A stretch of DNA of 28,594 nt from CALANV01 sp036381615 (lineage in GTDB: Bacteria > Pseudomonadota > Alphaproteobacteria > CACIAM-22H2). Both the position numbers and the translations under genes were made by a program. This document shows, piece after piece, positions 16,068 to 24,323 of the stretch (position 1 is its first letter; each line of letters starts with the position of its first letter). The stretch spans positions 1-28,594 of the forward strand of contig DASVCL010000048.1 in assembly GCA_036381615.1 (NCBI GenBank). The letters are read 5' to 3'. A model generated the notes under the pieces. That model was not told the DNA's origin, ran no database searches, and worked only from the letters and a program-made list of their open reading frames with translations.

Positions 16068-17576
16068 CTATGATTCCTGAAAGACGGTTTCGCGTTTGGC
16101 GCGGATCGTCGGCATGATCATGAGAATCAGAAGCCCGAGCGCCATCAGCAGCATCGTGGCCGATATCGGCCGCGTGAAGAACACCGTGTAGTCGCCGCGC
16201 GAAAGCACCAGGGCGCGCCGCAGGTTTTCCTCCAGCATCGGTCCGAGAATGTAGCCCAGCAGCAGCGGCGCGGGCTCGCAGCCCAGCTTCAGGAAGATGT
16301 AGCCGAGAAAGCCGAACCCGATCGCGACCCATACGTCGAACATGTTGTTGTTGGCGCTGAAGGCGCCGATCGAGCAGCAGAGCAGGATCAACGGATAGAG
16401 GATCCGGTAAGGCACGCTCAGCAGCTTCACCCACAGCCCGATCAACGGAAGATTCAGGATGACCAGAATGGCGTTCCCGACCCACATGCTGGCGATCAGG
16501 CCCCAGAACAGTTCCGGGGTCTTGGTCATGATCTGGGGTCCGGGCTGAATGTCGTGGATGATCAGCGCCCCCACCATGAGGGCCATCACCGCATTGGACG
16601 GAATTCCCAGCGTGAGCATGGGAACGAACGATATCTGGGCGCCGGCATTGTTCGCGGACTCTGGTCCCGCAACGCCCTCGATCGCGCCTCGGCCGAATCG
16701 CGACGGATCCTTGGCAAGCTTTTTCTCCAGGGTATATGACGCAAACGCGGACAGCGTCGCGCCGCCACCGGGCAGGATTCCCAGCATCGTTCCGACCGCC
16801 GTTCCGCGCAGCGCGGCCGGGAACGACTGCTTGAACTCCTTCCAGGTTATCCATAGCGAGCTGATCCGGTCGGCGATGACTCCCGGACCTGCGGTCCGCT
16901 CGAGATTCACGGCGATTTCCGCAAACGCGAACAGGCCCATCGTCATGGCGACAAAGCCGATGCCGTCGATCAGCTCCGGCCGGTCGAAGGTAAACCTTGC
17001 CATTCCGGAGTTGACGTCGGTTCCGACCATTCCGAGAAGCAGCCCCAGGATGGTCATGAGGACCGCCTTGAGGACCGATCCATGCGCGAGCGCGATGGCC
17101 GAGACCAGGCCGAGAACCATCAGGGAGAAATACTCGGCGGCGTCGAACTTCAGCGCCAGCTCCGCGAGCGGCGGTGCGAATGCTGCAATCACCATTGTCG
17201 CGACGGTTCCGGCGAGAAAGGATCCGAGTGCCGCGACGCACAAGGCGGCACCGGCCCGCCCTTGCCTGGCCATCTGGTGGCCGTCGAGAACGGTGATGAC
17301 CGACGACATCTCGCCCGGCAGGTTGACGAGGATCGCGGTCGTCGAGCCGCCATAGGAGGCACCGTAGTAGATGCCCGCGAGCATGATCAGGGCCGTCACC
17401 GGCTCGAGCCCATAGGTGATCGGCAGCAGCATGGCGATCGTCGCGACCGGGCCGATGCCGGGCAGCACGCCGATGAGCGTCCCCACCACGCAGCCGACGA
17501 ACGCATAGAGCAGATTGACGGGCGTGACCGCGATGCTGAGGCCGAGAAGCAGATTGTCGAACAGCTCCATGGTCAT
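16068..17576 (-). CDS. tctA: Tripartite tricarboxylate transporter large permease, TctA family
   Basis: This 502-residue inner-membrane protein has about twelve hydrophobic segments. The duplicated TctA motif is present as GVLPGIGPVATIAMLLP near the N-terminus and GILPGGGATLSAFASY in the second half, with PESANNAGAQ and LTLGIPSNAVMALMVGAL. It forms the secondary transport channel driven by ion gradients and fed by a periplasmic Bug/TctC protein. The start is the ATG at 17576-17574, whose ATGA overlaps the tctB stop; the open frame continues upstream, but only as a shadow of tctB. Substrates of the family include citrate, tricarballylate and other di- or tricarboxylates. Confidence 0.92.
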   Translation of the reverse strand: MTMELFDNLLLGLSIAVTPVNLLYAFVGCVVGTLIGVLPGIGPVATIAMLLPITYGLEPVTALIMLAGIYYGASYGGSTTAILVNLPGEMSSVITVLDGHQMARQGRAGAALCVAALGSFLAGTVATMVIAAFAPPLAELALKFDAAEYFSLMVLGLVSAIALAHGSVLKAVLMTILGLLLGMVGTDVNSGMARFTFDRPELIDGIGFVAMTMGLFAFAEIAVNLERTAGPGVIADRISSLWITWKEFKQSFPAALRGTAVGTMLGILPGGGATLSAFASYTLEKKLAKDPSRFGRGAIEGVAGPESANNAGAQISFVPMLTLGIPSNAVMALMVGALIIHDIQPGPQIMTKTPELFWGLIASMWVGNAILVILNLPLIGLWVKLLSVPYRILYPLILLCCSIGAFSANNNMFDVWVAIGFGFLGYIFLKLGCEPAPLLLGYILGPMLEENLRRALVLSRGDYTVFFTRPISATMLLMALGLLILMIMPTIRAKRETVFQES

Positions 17577-18031
17577 CCGCCGAAGAACGGAGGCCACACC
17601 GGCAGCGGTAGTCCGAGGGCGTAGACGAACAATGTCGCGGCCGCTACGCCCTGCACGGCGCCGGCGATCAGCGCCTCGCGCCAACGGAATTCGGCGCTCG
17701 CCGCCGAAGCGATGAAGACGAGCACGAGTGCTGCGACGATCAGCCCGAGCCAGCTCGTCAGCAGGATGAAGAGCGCCACGCTCGCCAGCAGGATGAACAG
17801 CGGACGCCAGTGCCATTGCAGCGGGAAGCCGGCTCTCCCGCGCATGCCGATCAGGCTCTGGAGGGCCCCCAGCGCGACGAGCAGGATGCCGAGGATCCGG
17901 GGGAAGTAGCCGGGCCCCATGCGCGACGCCGTGCCGACCGGATAGGATTGCGCGATGACGAGCGCCGCGATGCCGAACGCCACGAAGAGCAGTCCGGCAT
18001 AGAAATCCCTCGGGTTGCGGATCAACTGCAT
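17573..18031 (-). CDS. tctB: Tripartite tricarboxylate transporter small subunit, TctB family
   Basis: This 152-residue protein has four hydrophobic helices, the standard TctB size and layout: an N-terminal GLLFVAFGIAALVIAQSYPVG-like helix, then the conserved MGPGYFPRILGILL stretch, and two helices in the second half. It stabilises or assists TctA in the membrane. A strong AAGGAGGAGG site precedes the ATG, and the stop overlaps the tctA start. It lies about 165 bases downstream of leuB, the widest gap within the tctC-to-tctA series except for tctC-leuC; this gap holds a short GC hairpin (CGGCGA-AA-TCGCCG, 18130-18143). Confidence 0.9.
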   Translation of the reverse strand: MQLIRNPRDFYAGLLFVAFGIAALVIAQSYPVGTASRMGPGYFPRILGILLVALGALQSLIGMRGRAGFPLQWHWRPLFILLASVALFILLTSWLGLIVAALVLVFIASAASAEFRWREALIAGAVQGVAAATLFVYALGLPLPVWPPFFGG

Positions 18032-18196
18032 GGCGCCTCCTCCTTGCCGTCTATTGCGGTTCTTGTCGCCGGTACCCGATCCGCCTTGGACGTCCGCCCC
18101 TATCGAACCAGACCCGGCCCGGGCGGCCGCGGCGAAATCGCCGGTCTTTCCGCCTTCACGAATTCACGCCTGGCTTCTTTCTCCGGCATGTCCCGT

Positions 18197-19270
18197 TTAC
18201 GTGCGACCCAGCGCGGTGACGACGGCATCGCCCATCTCGTCCGTTCCGACCTTCCGCGTTCCCGGCTCGTATATGTCGGCCGTGCGGAGGCCCTGCGACA
18301 GCACGTCGCTCACCGCTCGATGCACCCGGTCGGCCAGATCCGGCCGATCGAACGAATAGCGCAACATCATGGCGACCGAGAGGATTGCGGCCAAGGGATT
18401 GGCGATGTTCCTGCCGGCGATGTCGGGTGCCGAGCCGTGGACCGGCTCGTACAGTCCCTTTCCGTCGGCGGCGAGCGAGGCCGAGGGCAGCATGCCGATC
18501 GAGCCGGTCAGCATGGCTGCGCAATCCGACAGGATGTCGCCGAATATGTTGCCCGTGACGATCACGTCGAACTGCTTCGGCGCGCGCATGAGCATCATGG
18601 CGGCGGCGTCGACGAACATGTGACTCAGCTCGACGTCCGGGTACTCGACGCCGACGCGGATGACGACCTCCCGCCAGAGCTGCATCGTCTCCAGGACGTT
18701 CGCCTTGTCCACGGAACAGACCTTGCCCCGGCGCATGCGCGCAGTGCGGAAGGCGACGTGCGCGATGCGCTCGACCTCGCTTTCCGAGTAGACCATCGTG
18801 TTGAAGCCCTGGCGCTCGCCCTGCGGCGTCGTGCGAAAGCCGCGGGGCTCGCCGAAATAGGCGTCGCCGGTCAGCTCCCGCAGGATCAGCAGGTCGAGTC
18901 CTTCGACGACTTCCGGCTTGAGCGTCGATGCGCCGATGAGCTCGGCGAACATGAAGACCGGCCGGTAGTTCGCGAACAGGCCGAGATGCTTGCGCAGCCG
19001 CAGCAGGCTCGCGCCCGGTCGCTTGTCGAATTCGATCGCCTCGTCCCCCGGAATTCCGGCCGCCCCGAATAGAATGGCGTCAGCCTTGCGCGCGATGTCG
19101 AGTGTTCCCGGCGGCAACGGATCGCCGGCCGCTTCCACGCCGGCCTGCCCGATCGGCGCCTCGACGAGTTCGAGCGTCGCGTGCTTGCCGACGACCGCCT
19201 TCAACACCTTGACGGCCTGTTTCGTTACCTCCGGTCCGATTCCGTCCCCGGGCAATACGGCTACTTTCAT
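18197..19270 (-). CDS. leuB: 3-isopropylmalate dehydrogenase family protein (LeuB)
   Basis: This 357-residue NAD-dependent beta-decarboxylating dehydrogenase opens with VAVLPGDGIGPEV. It carries SLLRLRKHLGLFANYRP (the substrate-arginine segment specific to isopropylmalate-type enzymes), TGDAYFGEPRG, the catalytic lysine in VDKANVLE, the metal-binding FDVIVTGNIFGDILSD, and the NAD loop GSAPDIAGRNIANP. All catalytic motifs are intact and LeuB-like rather than isocitrate- or tartrate-dehydrogenase-like. In leucine synthesis it makes 4-methyl-2-oxopentanoate from 3-isopropylmalate. Here it lies 31 bases after leuD inside a tct transporter series, so it may oxidise an imported malate analogue. The start has a CGGAGAA ribosome-binding site. 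Without genome context I cannot tell whether it is the only leuB. Confidence 0.9.
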   Translation of the reverse strand: MKVAVLPGDGIGPEVTKQAVKVLKAVVGKHATLELVEAPIGQAGVEAAGDPLPPGTLDIARKADAILFGAAGIPGDEAIEFDKRPGASLLRLRKHLGLFANYRPVFMFAELIGASTLKPEVVEGLDLLILRELTGDAYFGEPRGFRTTPQGERQGFNTMVYSESEVERIAHVAFRTARMRRGKVCSVDKANVLETMQLWREVVIRVGVEYPDVELSHMFVDAAAMMLMRAPKQFDVIVTGNIFGDILSDCAAMLTGSIGMLPSASLAADGKGLYEPVHGSAPDIAGRNIANPLAAILSVAMMLRYSFDRPDLADRVHRAVSDVLSQGLRTADIYEPGTRKVGTDEMGDAVVTALGRT

Positions 19271-19301
19271 TTCGTTCTCCGGTTGAAACGCGTATGTGCG
19301 G

Positions 19302-19922
19302 TTAGCGATCGCTGCGCGGGCCCGTCGCCACTTCGCCGGCGTAGCGGCGCTCGAACTCGATGATGCGCTGCATCTCGGTCAGCGTGTAGTCGAGTTCGTC
19401 GAGCCCGTGCATCAGACAGTGTTTCGCGAAGGGATCGATGGTGAAGCTGTGCGTGGTGCCGTCCGGCGCCACGACCGTCTGCGTGGCGAGGTCGACTTTC
19501 ACGCGGCTGCCGGGCCGGGCCGATATCGTCTTCAGCAGGGCTGCGACCGTCGCGTCGGGCAGAACGATCGGCAGCAGCCCGTTCTTCAGCGCGTTCGAAT
19601 GGAAGATGTCGCCGAAGGACGGCGCGATCACCGCCCGGAAGCCGTAATCGTAGAGTGCCCACACGGCGTGCTCGCGCGACGAGCCGCAGCCGAAATTGCG
19701 CTCGGCGACGAGGATGCGGCCGTGGCGGTAGGGTTCCTGGTTGAGCACGAAGTCCGGCACTTCCGATCCGTCCTTGCGGAACCGCAGGTCACGGAACAGG
19801 TACGCGCCGAAATCGTCCGATCGCGGCTTCTGCAGGTAACGCGCGGGCAGAATCTGGTCCGTGTCGACATTGGCCCGCATGATCGGCACGGCGACGGAAT
19901 CGAGTGGCTCGAACGGCTTCAT
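19302..19922 (-). CDS. leuD: 3-isopropylmalate dehydratase small subunit family (LeuD)
   Basis: This 206-residue swivel-domain subunit of an aconitase-type isomerase contains ANVDTDQILPARYLQKP (16-32 region), the substrate-recognition stretch GCGSSREHAVWALYDYG, and FGDIFHSNALKNGLLP, all typical of LeuD. It forms a heterodimer with LeuC, moving a hydroxyl group between C2 and C3 of an alkylmalate by dehydration and rehydration. The ATG at 19922-19920 overlaps the leuC stop (ATGA), so the subunits are coupled; the longer open frame towards 20858 is a leuC shadow. Specificity could be 3-isopropylmalate or another substituted malate such as methyl- or dimethylmalate. Confidence 0.92.
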   Translation of the reverse strand: MKPFEPLDSVAVPIMRANVDTDQILPARYLQKPRSDDFGAYLFRDLRFRKDGSEVPDFVLNQEPYRHGRILVAERNFGCGSSREHAVWALYDYGFRAVIAPSFGDIFHSNALKNGLLPIVLPDATVAALLKTISARPGSRVKVDLATQTVVAPDGTTHSFTIDPFAKHCLMHGLDELDYTLTEMQRIIEFERRYAGEVATGPRSDR

Positions 19923-21346
19923 GCCGCGCCCTCCATCAGCCGGCGCACGTCCGTCAGCCTGCCGGTCACGGCGGCGGCAGCCGCCATCATCGGGCTCAGC
20001 AGATGCGTGCGCGAGCCGGGCCCCTGACGCCCGACGAAGTTGCGGTTCGTGGTCGAGGCGCATCGCTTGCCCGGCGCCACGATGTCGCCGTTGGTCCCGA
20101 GGCACATCGAGCAGCCGGCGTGCCGCCACTGGAAACCGGCGTCCTTGAAGATGCGATCGAGTCCTTCCGCCTCCGCCTGCGCCTTGACCAGACCGGACCC
20201 CGGCACCACCCAGGCCTCGACGCCGGCGGCGACCTTCCGCCCTTTGACGACGGCGGCCGCGCTGCGCAGGTCCTCGATGCGACCGTTGGTGCACGAACCG
20301 ATGAACACATGGTCGATCGGCACGTCCGTCATCGGTATGCCCGGCTTCAGACCCATATAGGAGAGCGTCCGCTCGATCACGTCGCGCCGTTCGGCGTCGG
20401 TCGCCGCATTGGGATCGGGGACGCGGCCGGTGATCGGGACCACATCCTCGGGACTCGTCCCCCACGTGACCATCGGCGCAATCTCGTCGGCGTTCAGCGT
20501 TACCTCGCGGTCGAAGCGCGCGCCGGGATCGGTGGGCAACGTGCGCCAGTACGCCACCGCTTCGTCCCAGTCTCGACCGGCAGGTGCGAAGGGACGGCCG
20601 GCGAGATACTCGAACGTGACGTCGTCCGGCGCGATCATGCCGGCGCGGGCGCCGGCTTCGATCGACATGTTGCACAGCGTGAGACGGCCTTCCATCGTCA
20701 GGCTCGTCACGGCCGGGCCCGCGTATTCGATGACGTGTCCGACGGCGCCCGCCGTACCGATCTTCCCGATGATGCTGAGGATGACGTCCTTGGCCGACAC
20801 GCCGGTCTTGAGCCGACCGTCGACCACGATTCGCATCGTCTTCGGCTTGCGCTGCCACAACGTCTGCGTCGCCAGGACATGGCTGACTTCGGTGGCGCCG
20901 ATTCCGAACGCAAGCGCGCCTACCGCCCCATGCGTGGAGGTGTGGCTGTCGCCGCAGACGATCGTCGTACCGGGCCAGCTCAAGCCCTGCTCGGGGCCGA
21001 CGACGTGCAGGATTCCCTGGCGCGGATCGTCCAGGCCGAAGAACCGGATACCCGCACGGGCCGAATCCTGCATCAGGGCCTGCGCCATCCGGCGCTTTTC
21101 CGCGTCAGCGATGGTGTTCAGGTCCCTGCTGTCGGTCGGGACGTAATGGTCCGGGGTCGCGAAGGTCCGGTGCGGGGCGCGGGGCGCGATGCCGCGCCGT
21201 CGCAACATCTCGAAAGCGGGCGCCGAGCCGTCCTGGACCAGATGGGTGTCGATATAGAGAAGGACCTGGCCGTCGGGGCGCTCCATGATCCGGTGACGCG
21301 ACCAAATCTTTTCGAACAGCGTCTGCGGCGCGTTCGTATCACTCAT
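19919..21346 (-). CDS. leuC: 3-isopropylmalate dehydratase large subunit family (LeuC)
   Basis: This 475-residue aconitase-type subunit carries the [4Fe-4S] ligands: one cysteine in FIGSCTNGRIEDL and the CxxC pair in HAGCSMCLG. Also present are TIVCGDSHTSTHGAVGALAFGIG and IEAGARAGMIAPDDVTFEYL, which mark LeuC rather than classic aconitase. The N-terminal part (YIDTHLVQDGSAPAF, then RTFATPDHYVPT) departs from the textbook LeuC wording YIDRHLVHEVTSPQAF and suggests a paralogue. I chose the ATG at 21346; an in-frame GTG at 21379 would add eleven residues, and neither has a strong ribosome-binding site. It lies about 170 bases after tctC, and its stop overlaps leuD. Confidence 0.9.
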   Translation of the reverse strand: MSDTNAPQTLFEKIWSRHRIMERPDGQVLLYIDTHLVQDGSAPAFEMLRRRGIAPRAPHRTFATPDHYVPTDSRDLNTIADAEKRRMAQALMQDSARAGIRFFGLDDPRQGILHVVGPEQGLSWPGTTIVCGDSHTSTHGAVGALAFGIGATEVSHVLATQTLWQRKPKTMRIVVDGRLKTGVSAKDVILSIIGKIGTAGAVGHVIEYAGPAVTSLTMEGRLTLCNMSIEAGARAGMIAPDDVTFEYLAGRPFAPAGRDWDEAVAYWRTLPTDPGARFDREVTLNADEIAPMVTWGTSPEDVVPITGRVPDPNAATDAERRDVIERTLSYMGLKPGIPMTDVPIDHVFIGSCTNGRIEDLRSAAAVVKGRKVAAGVEAWVVPGSGLVKAQAEAEGLDRIFKDAGFQWRHAGCSMCLGTNGDIVAPGKRCASTTNRNFVGRQGPGSRTHLLSPMMAAAAAVTGRLTDVRRLMEGAA

Positions 21347-21517
21347 CGTCTGCCAATCCAGTTCTCGCCCGACCTGCACGCCGCCGGATGCATGGCGGCG
21401 TGCCGACGCCCGTCTTTCCGCTTGCTTTGAAAACTCGTTCCGGATCCGTCACGAGGGAGTGCGGCCAGGCGGGCACGGCCGGTTCGTCGGCCGCGCCCAC
21501 CTGATCCGCCCATCCGG

Positions 21518-22576
21518 TTAGTCCACCTTGTTGGCACCGGAGAGTTTCACGATCTCGCCGTACCGCTCGATCTCGGCGAGCACGAACTTCTTGAATTCCT
21601 CCGGCGATTCGGTGCCCGGATCCGCCGCCAGCTTGGCGAGGCGTGCGCGCATCTCGTCGGTCTGCAGGATGGAGACGATCTCCTTGTTCAGACGATCGAC
21701 GATCTCCTTCGGCGTCCCGGCCGGCGCCATGATTCCGTAGAAGGTCGACGTGTACACGCCGGGGATGCCTTGCTCGTCCAGCGTCGGAACATTGGGCAGC
21801 ACCGGATTGCGCTTGGGCGAGGCGACGCCGAGCACCTGGAGCTTTCCGGCCTCGACGAAGGCAAGCGCGGTCGGCGGATTGAGCATGAAATCGACCTGCC
21901 CGGCCACCAGTGCCGCCTCCGCGGGGCTTGTGCCCTTGTAGGGGACATGGACGACGTCGATGCCCGCCGCCTTGTTGAACATGACGCCGAACAGATGCTG
22001 GGACGATCCGACGCCGCCGGAGCCGAAGTTGAGCTTGCCGGGCTCCTTCTTCGCCATCGCGACGAGCTCCTGCGCGCTATTCGCGGGCGATGACGCCGGC
22101 ACCACGAGGAAGCTCGGCACGGTATAGACCCGGGCCACGAACTCGAAATCGTTGACCGGGTCGAAGCCGAGATTCGAGTACAGATGCGGATTGACCGCGT
22201 TCGGGGACAGGGAGCCCATGAGGAGCGTATAGCCGTCGGGCCTTTCCTTTGCCGCCAGCGCCGTGCCGATGTTCCCTGCGGCACCGGGCTTGTTCTCGAT
22301 GACGATCGGCTGGCCAAGTCGCTGTGCCAGCGGTTCCGAGATGATGCGCGCCGCCGTGTCGACGCCGCCGCCCGGCGGCCACGGCACGATCAGCCGGATC
22401 GGCTTCGTGGGATAGGTCTCCGCGCTCGCGACACCCGCGGCGAGCATCAGCATTGCTGACAGGCCGATACCTTTGACGAGCGCGCGCCGGGTGAACCCGG
22501 GTGAGGAGGCCTCGCGCATGCGGGCAGACGCTGTTTTTTCCGCGATGAAATTCCGAAGCTTTCCTTGATGGGCCAT
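21518..22576 (-). CDS. tctC: Tripartite tricarboxylate transporter binding protein, TctC/Bug family
   Basis: This 352-residue periplasmic binding protein contains the Bug-family opening YPTKPIRLIVPWPPGGGVDTAAR (after residue 55), then ENKPGAAGNIGT, followed by GSLSPNAVNPHLY and the VPYKGTSPAEAALVAGQVD segment. Bug proteins grip carboxylates through the loop between the first two strands. The signal region is long (about 52 residues) and holds TRRALVK at 29-35, with a hydrophobic core ending VASA before E53, which fits a twin-arginine (Tat) signal. The start is well supported by GGGAGGAG five bases upstream. It is divergent from the LysR regulator and heads the leuCDB-tctBA-SDR series; it should determine which external acid is taken up. 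Confidence 0.92.
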   Translation of the reverse strand: MAHQGKLRNFIAEKTASARMREASSPGFTRRALVKGIGLSAMLMLAAGVASAETYPTKPIRLIVPWPPGGGVDTAARIISEPLAQRLGQPIVIENKPGAAGNIGTALAAKERPDGYTLLMGSLSPNAVNPHLYSNLGFDPVNDFEFVARVYTVPSFLVVPASSPANSAQELVAMAKKEPGKLNFGSGGVGSSQHLFGVMFNKAAGIDVVHVPYKGTSPAEAALVAGQVDFMLNPPTALAFVEAGKLQVLGVASPKRNPVLPNVPTLDEQGIPGVYTSTFYGIMAPAGTPKEIVDRLNKEIVSILQTDEMRARLAKLAADPGTESPEEFKKFVLAEIERYGEIVKLSGANKVD

Positions 22577-22784
22577 CTCAGCTCCTCCCTTTAACCGCGT
22601 CCCATGAGATTTTTCGTTGCAAGGGTGTTCAGGCCGACGGTCGACACAGCCGGAAAATCGGGCGCGCCGATGCCGGTACGGGTGCTTTGGTACGCTCTCT
22701 GCTACATCTGACGTTGCGGCCGCGCCGGTTGACTTGCAATGACCTTTAACTCATGCTTCGCATTAAAAAATTGGATGGCAATCG
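22577..22784. promoter_or_regulatory. Divergent tctC / lysR control region
   Basis: These 208 bases separate the two divergent starts. The AT-rich part near lysR holds a dyad, ATGC-TTC-GCAT (22753-22763), flanked by TTTAA (22745-22749) and TTAAA (22763-22767), with T-N11-A-type spacing usual for LysR proteins. A TTGACT box (22730s) reads towards lysR. The layout, a LysR gene divergent from its target with one shared gap, is the classical one for an autorepressing activator. Confidence 0.45.
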
Positions 22785-23750
22785 ATGAGAAGGCGGCTGC
22801 CGCCCCTCAACGCGGTTCGCGCTTTCGAGGCCTCGGCCCGGCACTGCAGCTTCACGCGCGCAGCCGAAGAGTTGTGCGTGTCGCAGGGCGCCGTCAGCCG
22901 CCATATCGCCTGCCTTGAGCAGTGGCTGCAGGTGAAGCTGTTCACCCGCGTTCACCGCGGCGTCGAGCTCACGCCGCAGGGCAGGGTGTTCTTCAATGTC
23001 GTCGAGCGATCGTTGGATCTGCTCGAATCCGGCGCGAGACAGCTCAAGCGCAGCCCCGACGAGAACCGGCTTCGCCTGAAGCTGCCGCCGACATTCGCGA
23101 TGCGGTGGCTCATTCCCCGCCTGTTTCGCTTTCACGCGCTCCATCCGAACATCGACGTGCAGATCACCACGTCGCACACCGACGCCGACTTCGACCGCGA
23201 GGATGTCGACGTCAGCATCTATTCGTGGCCGGAGCCGCCGTCCGGCCCGAACTATCGGCGGGTACTGGGCGAGATCCTGCTCCCCGTCTGCGCACCCAGC
23301 CTGATCAGACGCGGGCCGCCGCTTCGCGAGCCGGCCGATCTGGCGAACCACGTGTTGCTGTGTTCGCTCAACCGGCCGTTCGACTGGCCGACATGGGTCG
23401 CCGCGGCGAAGGTCGATCAGATCGACGGAAATCGGGGGCTGAAGTTCGAGAACGCGGCGCTCGCCTATCAAGCGGCCATCGACGGGCTCGGCGTCATGAT
23501 CGCGCAGTGGGCCTTCGTCGAAGACGATCTCGCGACGGGCCGGTTGGTCGCGCCGTTTGCGCTTCGGGTTCCGACGAAGCGCGCGTATTTCCTGGCGACG
23601 CCGCCGCAGCGGGAGAAGCCGGCGCGCACGCAAGCCTTCGAGGAATGGATACTGGGCGAAGCGGCCGTCGTCGAACAAAGGCTCCGGGCGTCAATGGCTG
23701 GAGCGACGGCGGCCGGCCAACCGACCGACGTCGCCGGTGCCGCAGCCTGA
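22785..23750 (+). CDS. LysR-family transcriptional regulator (GcvA-like)
   Basis: This 321-residue protein has an N-terminal helix-turn-helix domain, LPPLNAVRAFEASARHCSFT then AAEELCVSQGAVSRHIACLE (residues about 4-45), a wording typical of the GcvA branch. The substrate-binding domain follows (FAMRWLIPRLFRFHALHPNI at about 105-125, then DREDVDVSIYSW). LysR proteins usually activate a divergent operon on binding a metabolite of the pathway, so the tctC-leuCDB-tctBA-SDR series is the expected target and a carboxylate the expected inducer. ATG 22785 lacks a strong ribosome-binding site, but the frame fits the family start. The tail after about 300 (AGATAAGQPTDVAGAAA) is low complexity. Confidence 0.88.
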   Translation: MRRRLPPLNAVRAFEASARHCSFTRAAEELCVSQGAVSRHIACLEQWLQVKLFTRVHRGVELTPQGRVFFNVVERSLDLLESGARQLKRSPDENRLRLKLPPTFAMRWLIPRLFRFHALHPNIDVQITTSHTDADFDREDVDVSIYSWPEPPSGPNYRRVLGEILLPVCAPSLIRRGPPLREPADLANHVLLCSLNRPFDWPTWVAAAKVDQIDGNRGLKFENAALAYQAAIDGLGVMIAQWAFVEDDLATGRLVAPFALRVPTKRAYFLATPPQREKPARTQAFEEWILGEAAVVEQRLRASMAGATAAGQPTDVAGAAA

Positions 23751-23885
23751 GGCCGGCGCATCTCCCGTGACGAATCGATCGAGCGCCTCGTTCCGCGGGA
23801 CAGGATGACCGCGACGCATCAGTGACAAGGTTCGTCGCGAACGGGTCCTGCACATTGATGCGCGGGAGCGCGATTGACAATCAGA

Positions 23886-23910
23886 CCTTGTCACACCGGC
23901 TCAGAGAAAA
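23886..23910. repeat. 25-bp imperfect direct repeat, left copy
   Basis: Starting CCTTGTCACACCGGCTCAGA, it matches 27314-27338 at 22 of 25 positions. Both copies lie on the left side of a tRNA-Ser 3'-end copy, at 25 and 149 bases from it, so they could be integrase arm sites or remains of tandem insertions. Confidence 0.55.
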
Positions 23911-23935
23911 TAGGCGGCCCAGAAAACCCGAGACT

Positions 23936-23961
23936 TGATGGCGGAGGGAGCGGGATCCGAA
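23936..23961 (-). repeat. Partial copy of tRNA-Ser 3' end (candidate attachment site)
   Basis: Bases 23936-23956 are identical to 27488-27508, and after one mismatch CGAA also matches. Read on the - strand, this is CCA, the acceptor 3' strand and most of the T-arm of tRNA-Ser. The rest of the tRNA is absent, so this is not a tRNA gene but the far boundary left by a site-specific insertion at the tRNA. Confidence 0.8.
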
Positions 23962-24124
23962 TTTTTGATCCGGTCAGCGGGTAACATATGCCGGCAATAG
24001 TACAGAAATTTCTTCGCAAAGCTCGCCCAGAAAAAATTACACCTTCTCGTCAAGCATCTCTGCCCAAATCGCTTCCGCCGTTCTCCATTATGTGAGGCGT
24101 AGACTTCCGTAGATCGTGCGCCGT

Positions 24125-24145
24125 TGGTTCTGAGGTGCAGAACCA
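24125..24145. other. 8-bp stem-loop in the island's non-coding left part
   Basis: TGGTTCTG and CAGAACCA form a perfect stem around the five-base loop AGGTG. There is no T-run, so a terminator is unlikely; it may be a protein site or a structured RNA piece. Confidence 0.35.
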
Positions 24146-24323
24146 CATTAGTGCGAATGGCTTTAATTCCTCCGCTTCTATCCACAATACGGTTAATCGT
24201 TTGTTGGTGGCGGGGCGGTATGCTGTCATCTACCCGGCCCACTAGAACGTTGGCGTTTCGGTAGAAGTGGGTTATCCCATAACACGAAACGGCTAATAAA
24301 CGCTCCTATCATAGAGTGTATCT

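Larger units (their letters stand above)
23751..24323. other. Intergenic junction: chromosome into tRNA-Ser-bounded island
   Basis: This 573-base stretch has no convincing gene. The left part is GC-rich like its surroundings; from about 23995 it becomes visibly AT-richer. It holds a 10-bp inverted pair (GTGACAAGGT at 23822-23831 and ACCTTGTCAC at 23885-23894), a 25-bp repeat shared with 27314-27338, the partial copy of the tRNA-Ser 3' end, and a strong 8-bp stem-loop (24125-24145). A 113-codon reverse frame runs through the tRNA fragment and shows no family. Confidence 0.6.

Noticed and set aside
17577..17816. 80-residue N-terminal extension of TctA
   Set aside because: It is the shadow of tctB, and the TctA family start matches the ATGA overlap at 17576.
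23901..24242. 113-codon reverse frame across the partial tRNA copy
   Set aside because: Its end is the translation of the tRNA fragment, a common artefact; no family or start signal supports it.
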